Source: Natronococcus occultus SP4
GTDB lineage: Archaea; Halobacteriota; Halobacteria; Halobacteriales; Natrialbaceae
DNA length: 64,000 bases
Direction of reading: 5' to 3'
Assembly: GCF_000328685.1 (NCBI RefSeq)
Contig: NC_019974.1
Coordinates: 921,001 to 985,000 of the forward strand
In this document: in pieces, positions 59,349 to 64,000 of the stretch
How positions within the stretch are numbered: position 1 is the stretch's first letter
Layout of the letters: each line of letters begins with the position of its first letter
Notes under the pieces: model-generated
Told to the model about the DNA's origin: nothing
The model's database searches: none
Seen by the model: the letters and a program-made list of their open reading frames with translations, nothing else
Position numbers and translations under genes: made by a program

Positions 59349-60263
59349 ATGGTCTCGACGCGTGTCGTCGTCCTCGTCTCGCTGGTCGCGAGTACTGCGA
59401 TCGCGATCGCGAAGTTCGTCGCCTATCTGCTGACGGGCAACGTGAGCATGCTGAGCCAGACCTACTACTCGCTCGCCGATGTCGCCAACCAGGGGCTGTT
59501 GTTGCTTGGCTTCCGGCTCAGCGAGGAAGGCGCGAGCCGCAAACACCCGTTCGGCCGCGGGAAAGAGCAGTACTTCTTCGCGTTCGTCGTCACCGTGCTC
59601 CTGTTCGGGATCGCCGGCTTCGCCTCGGTCCGGGAGGGGTACGCCGCGCTCGAAGCCGGCGGCGGAGCCGCCGACGTCAACGTGACGATCAACTACGTCG
59701 TCCTCGGCGTGGCGCTGCTCTTCGAGTCCTACGCGCTGTACACCTCCTACGGCGGGATGCAAACCGAGCGCGAGGCGAAGGGGTTCGGCTCCATGTTCGA
59801 GACGTTCCGTCGTTCCAAGGACCCCTCGTTGCTGACCGCGGCCACGGAGAACTTCGTCGCGGTCGTCGGCGTAGGTGTCGCGATCCTCGGGATCTACCTC
59901 ACCGACCGCACCGGCGCGGTCGTCTACGACGCGGCGGCGAGTATCGTCATCGGACTCCTGTTGATGGGGCTGGCGCTGGCGCTGGCCTGGGAGAGTCGCA
60001 GTCTCATCGTCGGCGAGGGCGTGACCCGTCGCGAGCGGATCGCCATCGTCGACGCGATCCGCGCGGTCGAGGACGTCGAGGAGCTGCTCGATCTGCGGAC
60101 GATGCATCTGGGTCCGGAGTCGGTACTCGTGGCGTGTGACGTCCGGTTCCGGCCGGATCTCGAGACGACTGAGCTCGAGCGAACGGTCGACGCCGTCGAG
60201 GACGCGATCCGGGAGCAGGTCCCCGAGGCCGACCGGATCTACGTCGAGGCCGAGTCGGTCTGA
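59349..60263 (+). CDS. Cation diffusion facilitator (CDF) transporter
   Basis: 304 residues, six helices and a cytosolic C-terminal domain (about 205-300, EGVTRRERIAIVDAIRAVED). The helix 2 SMLSQTYYSLADVANQGLLLLGF carries the S-x3-D-x2-N metal site, and helix 5 starts TAATENFVAVVGVGVAILG; the second ligand position differs from the HxxxD of zinc-specific members, so another metal such as Mn or Fe is possible. Ends one base before the convergent small membrane protein gene. Confidence 0.9.
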   Translation: MVSTRVVVLVSLVASTAIAIAKFVAYLLTGNVSMLSQTYYSLADVANQGLLLLGFRLSEEGASRKHPFGRGKEQYFFAFVVTVLLFGIAGFASVREGYAALEAGGGAADVNVTINYVVLGVALLFESYALYTSYGGMQTEREAKGFGSMFETFRRSKDPSLLTAATENFVAVVGVGVAILGIYLTDRTGAVVYDAAASIVIGLLLMGLALALAWESRSLIVGEGVTRRERIAIVDAIRAVEDVEELLDLRTMHLGPESVLVACDVRFRPDLETTELERTVDAVEDAIREQVPEADRIYVEAESV

Positions 60264-60542
60264 TCAGCTGTCCTCGAGGCGCGAGATCGACGCGAACACG
60301 AACGCCAGCGTCACCAGAAAGACGCCGACGGCCACGCCGGCGTACAGCGCCCCCGTCGTCGGCGAGACGACGAACGTGATCCCGAGGACGGTGACGTCCT
60401 CGAGGGCGGTCCCCACCGACAGCGCGTATCCGAGCGCCGCGCCGACGGCGGCCGACGCGGCGACGGTGGCAGCGAGGAGCCCGAGCAGCGAGGTCGGGAT
60501 CCACCGAGAACGGCGAGTTCGGCGATCCGATTCGGTAGTCAC
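60264..60542 (-). CDS. Small membrane protein of unknown function
   Basis: 92 residues with two hydrophobic helices (about 18-40, LLGLLAATVAASAAVGAALG, and 57-85, GALYAGVAVGVFLVTLAFVF). A basic N-terminus (SDRRTRRSRW). No family recognised; converges on the CDF gene with no gap. Confidence 0.6.
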   Translation of the reverse strand: MTTESDRRTRRSRWIPTSLLGLLAATVAASAAVGAALGYALSVGTALEDVTVLGITFVVSPTTGALYAGVAVGVFLVTLAFVFASISRLEDS

Positions 60543-60617
60543 GCTCGAGGGTTGGACGGGGCGGTATACAGGAATACTGGTTCCGATCGGCGTCGGCGAA
60601 ACGGCGGCGTCGCCCGC

Positions 60618-61682
60618 TCAAACGTCGCGATCGATGACGAACTCCGTGAACTCGCGGAGCTGGCGTTCGATCTCGGGATCGAACCCGAGGCCGTCGATCT
60701 CTCCGCGGGCCTGGGCGGCCAGCTCGAGGGCGTGGTCGCGGGCGTACTCGATGCTACCGGCCTCCTCTAAGATCGACAGCGCCTCGCCGATCTCCTCGTC
60801 GGTGTTCTCGTCGGCCTCCAGAATGGCCTCGAGCCGACGAGCCGTCTCGGGGTCGCTCTCTTCGATGGCGTGGATCACGAGCAGGGTCTTCTTTCCCTCG
60901 CGGACGTCGTTACCGAACTCCTTGCCGAACTCGCCGGCCCGGCCAAGCGAGTTCTCGACGTCCAGGATGTCGTCGCCGATCTGGAAGGCGACGGCGGTCA
61001 GCTCGGCGTAGCTGGCGACTGCCTCCTCGACGTCGGCGGGCTGATCGGTGAGAATCGCCGCCAGCCGGGCGACGATCCGCCCCAGACAGCCCGTCTTGCA
61101 GGCACACATCTCGAGGTACTGCTCCGGCGTGACCCGCACCTCGCTCTCGTTGTGCCAGCAGATGTCCATCCCCTGGCCGAGGTGGGTCCGATTGAGCTCG
61201 TCCATCAACATATCGTACGCGGCCAGCCGCCGATCGGCCGGCAGGTCGGTCTGTTCTCGGGTCAGGATCTTCAGGGGCAGGAAGTACATCGCGTTGCCCG
61301 CGTTGAGCGCGACGTCCTCGTCGAAAACGTGGTGTAAGGCGGGCTCCCCCCGACGCATCGCGGCCTCGTCCTCGACGTCGTCGACGATGATCGTCCCGTT
61401 GTGCAGGATCTCCGGAATGCAGGCGTAGTGCAGGTACTCCTCGGGATCCTCTCCGAACGCGTCAATAAAGACCAGAAACAGCACGGCTCGCCACCGTTTT
61501 CCGCCCCGATCGAGCAGCTCCCAGAGCGGGTCCGACAGCGCCCGCTGGATCCCCTCGGGATCGTACTCGTAGGTTGGCTCACCGAAGAAGTCCTCGAGGT
61601 ACTCCCCCTCGACCTCGCGCGGTACGAGATCGGCGATCGCCTCGTCGATGGCCGGCCGCCACTCGCCAAGCGTCTCCCGCAT
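60618..61682 (-). CDS. Polyprenyl (geranylgeranyl-type) diphosphate synthase
   Basis: 354 residues. GGKRWRAVL for substrate binding, first Asp-rich motif VDDVEDEAAMRRGEP (DDVED), second FQIGDDILDVEN (DDILD), and GKEFGNDVREGKKTLL follow in order. It makes C15-C25 diphosphates for archaeal lipids and carotenoids. The bulky residue at the position controlling chain length (HNGTIIVDD) does not let me choose between GGPP and farnesyl products. It could feed the synthase at 15257..16303. Single gene, ATG at 61680-61682. Confidence 0.92.
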   Translation of the reverse strand: MRETLGEWRPAIDEAIADLVPREVEGEYLEDFFGEPTYEYDPEGIQRALSDPLWELLDRGGKRWRAVLFLVFIDAFGEDPEEYLHYACIPEILHNGTIIVDDVEDEAAMRRGEPALHHVFDEDVALNAGNAMYFLPLKILTREQTDLPADRRLAAYDMLMDELNRTHLGQGMDICWHNESEVRVTPEQYLEMCACKTGCLGRIVARLAAILTDQPADVEEAVASYAELTAVAFQIGDDILDVENSLGRAGEFGKEFGNDVREGKKTLLVIHAIEESDPETARRLEAILEADENTDEEIGEALSILEEAGSIEYARDHALELAAQARGEIDGLGFDPEIERQLREFTEFVIDRDV

Positions 61683-61850
61683 ACCACCTCCGAGAGGGAG
61701 CGGAGTGAAAAAGATTCAGTTCTTCGTGTCTGCCACCGTTCGTGGAGGGTCGCGCTCGACGGACTACCGCACCGTGACGAACTGTCAGCCAGTACACCCG
61801 TCGCCGCCGAAGCCGATACCGTTACACGGCGGCGGGGAGACGATGTGGGC

Positions 61851-63161
61851 ATGAGTACGTGGATCGGCGACCTGTTTACCAGTGACGTCGGATGGACCCA
61901 CCTCGAGGACCTGGTCGACATCGGGAACCGGATGGCCGGCAGCCCGGGCGAGCGCGAGGCCGCCGAGCTGACCCGCGACGTCCTCGCGGACATCGGCGCC
62001 CGGAACGCCCGCCTCGAGACGTTCGAGATCCAGGGATGGACTCGCGGCGAGAGCTCGATCGCCGCAGGCGAGACGAGCCAGGACTGCATCGCGTTGCCGC
62101 GCAGCCCCGCCGACGCCGTCGAGGCACCGCTGGTCGATCTCGGCTACGGCCTCCCCGAGGACTTCGAGGACGCCGACCTCGAGGGGACGATCGTCATGGT
62201 CCGCAGCGACATTCCCAGCTACGCGGATCGGTACGTCCACCGCCGAGAGAAGTACTACCACGCCGTCGAGAACGGCGCCGTCGGCTTCGTCTACCGTAAC
62301 CATGTCGAGGGCTGTCTGCCGCCGACGGGCAGTGTCGGGACGAAGGCGGACCCGATCGGCGAGATTCCGGCCGTCGGGGTCTCGAGCGAGGTCGGAGCAC
62401 GGCTGGCTCGTCGGTTCGAGGACGAGCCGATCGAGGTCACGGTCGACGCCGACGTCCACGACGCCGAGAGCCAGAACGTCCACGCCGAGCTCGGGCCCGA
62501 CACCGACGAGCGCGTCCTTGTGACGAGCCACCTCGACGCCCACGATATCGCCGAGGGAGCCCTGGACAACGGCGCTGGGACCGCGATGGTCGTCGAACTG
62601 GCGAACGCGCTGGCCGAGCGCGAGGACGAGCTCGAGACCCGCGTCGAGTTCGTCGCCTACGGCGCCGAGGAGGTCGGGCTGGTCGGCTCGAGCTACCACG
62701 CCGACGAGGTCGACCACGACGCGATCGCGGCGATCGTCAACAACGACGGCGTCGTCCGGGATCGCACCCTCGAGTTCACGACCCACGGCTTCGACGAACT
62801 CGCAGACGCCGTCGAGGCGGTCGCCGATCGGTACGAGCACCCGGTCGACATCGTTCCCCGACTCGGGCCACACAGTGACCACTGGCCGTTCGTCCAGTGG
62901 GGCGTTCCGGGCTACCACGTCATGTCCACGTCCGGCGACGTGGGTCGCGGCTGGGGCCACACCTTCGCGGACACCCTCGACAAACTCGAGCAACGCGACC
63001 TGCGCGAGCAGGCGATCCTCCTGACCGACCTCGTCGTGGAGATGGCGAGCGAGGACTGCACCGTCGAACACCGCTCGCCCGACGAGATCGTCGCCGACCT
63101 CGAGGCCCAGGATCTCGCCGAGGGGATGAAAGTCACCGGCGACTGGCCCTACGACGGGTAG
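61851..63161 (+). CDS. M28-family zinc aminopeptidase
   Basis: 436 residues from ATG at 61851. A PA-domain-like insertion (about 95-195) sits between the start and the catalytic core. Zinc ligands: H227 and D229 in TSHLDAHDIAEGALDNGAG, the Glu pair in YGAEEVGL, Asp in NNDGVV and His in GRGWGHTFADT. No signal peptide, so it is cytoplasmic. Removes N-terminal residues from peptides, or could act on a modified small molecule. Head-to-head with the prenyl synthase gene. Confidence 0.9.
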   Translation: MSTWIGDLFTSDVGWTHLEDLVDIGNRMAGSPGEREAAELTRDVLADIGARNARLETFEIQGWTRGESSIAAGETSQDCIALPRSPADAVEAPLVDLGYGLPEDFEDADLEGTIVMVRSDIPSYADRYVHRREKYYHAVENGAVGFVYRNHVEGCLPPTGSVGTKADPIGEIPAVGVSSEVGARLARRFEDEPIEVTVDADVHDAESQNVHAELGPDTDERVLVTSHLDAHDIAEGALDNGAGTAMVVELANALAEREDELETRVEFVAYGAEEVGLVGSSYHADEVDHDAIAAIVNNDGVVRDRTLEFTTHGFDELADAVEAVADRYEHPVDIVPRLGPHSDHWPFVQWGVPGYHVMSTSGDVGRGWGHTFADTLDKLEQRDLREQAILLTDLVVEMASEDCTVEHRSPDEIVADLEAQDLAEGMKVTGDWPYDG

Positions 63162-63211
63162 CGAGCGCTCGCAACCGTACCCTTTTGATCGGGCCGCGTC
63201 AACGTCGAGGT

Positions 63212-63982
63212 ATGGACGACGCGTGGGAACCGCCGGACGAGAAGCCCGTCGTCGGCGTCGTCGGGCACGAGGACGCCGACCGCGGGCCGTCCGTCGCCGA
63301 GACGCTCGCAGACGTCCTCGGAACGGAGGGGCGGCTCCGCGAGGGCTCGGCTGCGACGCGTTCCGACGGCGACCGCTCGCTGGTGGTCGCCGTCGGCGAG
63401 GCCGCGGTCTCGACGGCCGTTCGCGGGGGCGTCGACGCGCCCGTCCTTCCGGTCGGCGAGGTCCCCGGCCTCGAGACGGTCGCACTCGACGATGTCGGGG
63501 TGGCTCTCGAGGCGGCGCTTTCGGGTGACGCGCGGCTGTGCCCGCAGCCAATCCTTGAGGCTCGGCTGAACGGCCAGCGCTACCGCGGACTGTTCGACGT
63601 CTCCATGGTGACCGCGGAGCCGGCCAGGATCTCGGAGTACAGCGTTCGGACCGACGGCGAGCTCGTCGACTCGGTCCGCGCGGACGGCGTCGTCGTGGCG
63701 ACGCCGGCGGGCACCCACGGCTACGCGGGAGCCGTCGACGCGCCCGCGCTCTCGCCCGCGCTCGAGGCGGTCGCCGTCGCGCCGATCGCCCCGTTCGCGA
63801 CGCGCGCCCGGCAGTGGGTGGTTCCGAACGAGGGGATCGAACTCCGGGTCGAACGCGACGAGTGCTCGATCACGCTCGTCGTCGACGACCGAGCTGTCGG
63901 TTCCGTTCCAATCGGTTCGTCCGTCGGGATCGGCGTCGACGGGCGACTGCGGATGCTGGTCGTTCCCTCCGGGTGCCGATAA
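63212..63982 (+). CDS. NAD(P) kinase-like protein lacking the GGDGT motif
   Basis: 256 residues. The C-terminal beta-sandwich of NAD kinase is recognisable: GVVVATPAGTHGYAGAVDAP (for the TPTGSTAYSLSAGGP loop), ISEYSVRTDGELVDSV and LEAVAVAPIAPFATRARQWVVP. Where GGDGT should be, the sequence reads VVAVGEAAVSTAVRGG, so the ATP/phosphate-binding Asp is missing. It is therefore probably not an NAD kinase but a paralogue with another or regulatory function; NAD binding is possible. Start ATG at 63212; 50 nt after the peptidase gene. Confidence 0.8.
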   Translation: MDDAWEPPDEKPVVGVVGHEDADRGPSVAETLADVLGTEGRLREGSAATRSDGDRSLVVAVGEAAVSTAVRGGVDAPVLPVGEVPGLETVALDDVGVALEAALSGDARLCPQPILEARLNGQRYRGLFDVSMVTAEPARISEYSVRTDGELVDSVRADGVVVATPAGTHGYAGAVDAPALSPALEAVAVAPIAPFATRARQWVVPNEGIELRVERDECSITLVVDDRAVGSVPIGSSVGIGVDGRLRMLVVPSGCR

Positions 63983-64000
63983 CGAGTCTGATTCACCTCG

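Overview
This window is chromosomal DNA of an extremely halophilic archaeon (class Halobacteria, Natrialbales-like gene content). The evidence is very high GC coding sequence with strong GC third positions, strongly acidic proteins, TATA-type promoters about 25-30 nt before start codons (many genes look leaderless), twin-arginine rather than Sec-type lipoproteins, a haloarchaeal Complex I operon with fused nuoCD and split nuoJ, an Orc1/Cdc6 initiator and an intron-containing tRNA-Gln. No species can be named from the sequence alone.

Layout. 1-13 kb: the end of an HTH regulator, respiratory-assembly genes (DUF420, a CtaA-CtaB fusion, a DsbA-like lipoprotein), a P450, an ABC-2 exporter, an F420-dependent oxidoreductase, a vapBC pair, an aldo/keto reductase and an unusual PLD/EEP-nuclease pair behind palindromes. 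13-27 kb: acyl-CoA dehydrogenase, squalene synthase-like enzyme, 3-hydroxyacyl-CoA dehydrogenase, the gluconeogenic pair aldolase/FBPase, an exported chymotrypsin-fold protease, an acyl-CoA carboxylase carboxyltransferase, two PH-domain membrane proteins, a MaoC hydratase and glutamate dehydrogenase. 26.8-29.6 kb: a probable replication origin. An orc1/cdc6 gene is flanked by origin-recognition-like boxes (core TTTCACTCTGAACGAGGGG with a G-rich tail) whose inner copies face an AT-rich unwinding region, with several repeat families nearby.

29.6-37.3 kb: the most distinctive locus, an exported molybdopterin oxidoreductase of the NXR/p-side NarG type (alpha, beta and TorD/NarJ-like chaperone), preceded by an unusual Mrp-like ATPase and followed by an HTH regulator. 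The oxidoreductase and the regulator share an upstream CCCCGTTATAAAC element. No membrane or cytochrome subunit is encoded next to it. The regulator has a paralogue cut by the left edge of the window.

37-64 kb: acetyltransferase, lipoprotein, tRNA-Gln with a 30-nt intron and a duplicated 3' end 100 bp away, aminotransferase-ribH, purK-purE, the complete haloarchaeal nuoA-B-CD-H-I-J1-J2-K-L-M-N operon (no nuoEFG in the window), a TrkA-N/DHH protein, a CBS/ParB-like protein, methylmalonyl-CoA mutase large subunit, a CDF transporter, a prenyl diphosphate synthase, an M28 peptidase and a NAD-kinase-like protein lacking the GGDGT motif.

Together the window serves respiration (Complex I, heme O synthesis, an anaerobic or inorganic redox enzyme), acyl-CoA and propionate carbon flow, gluconeogenesis, isoprenoid lipid synthesis and replication initiation.
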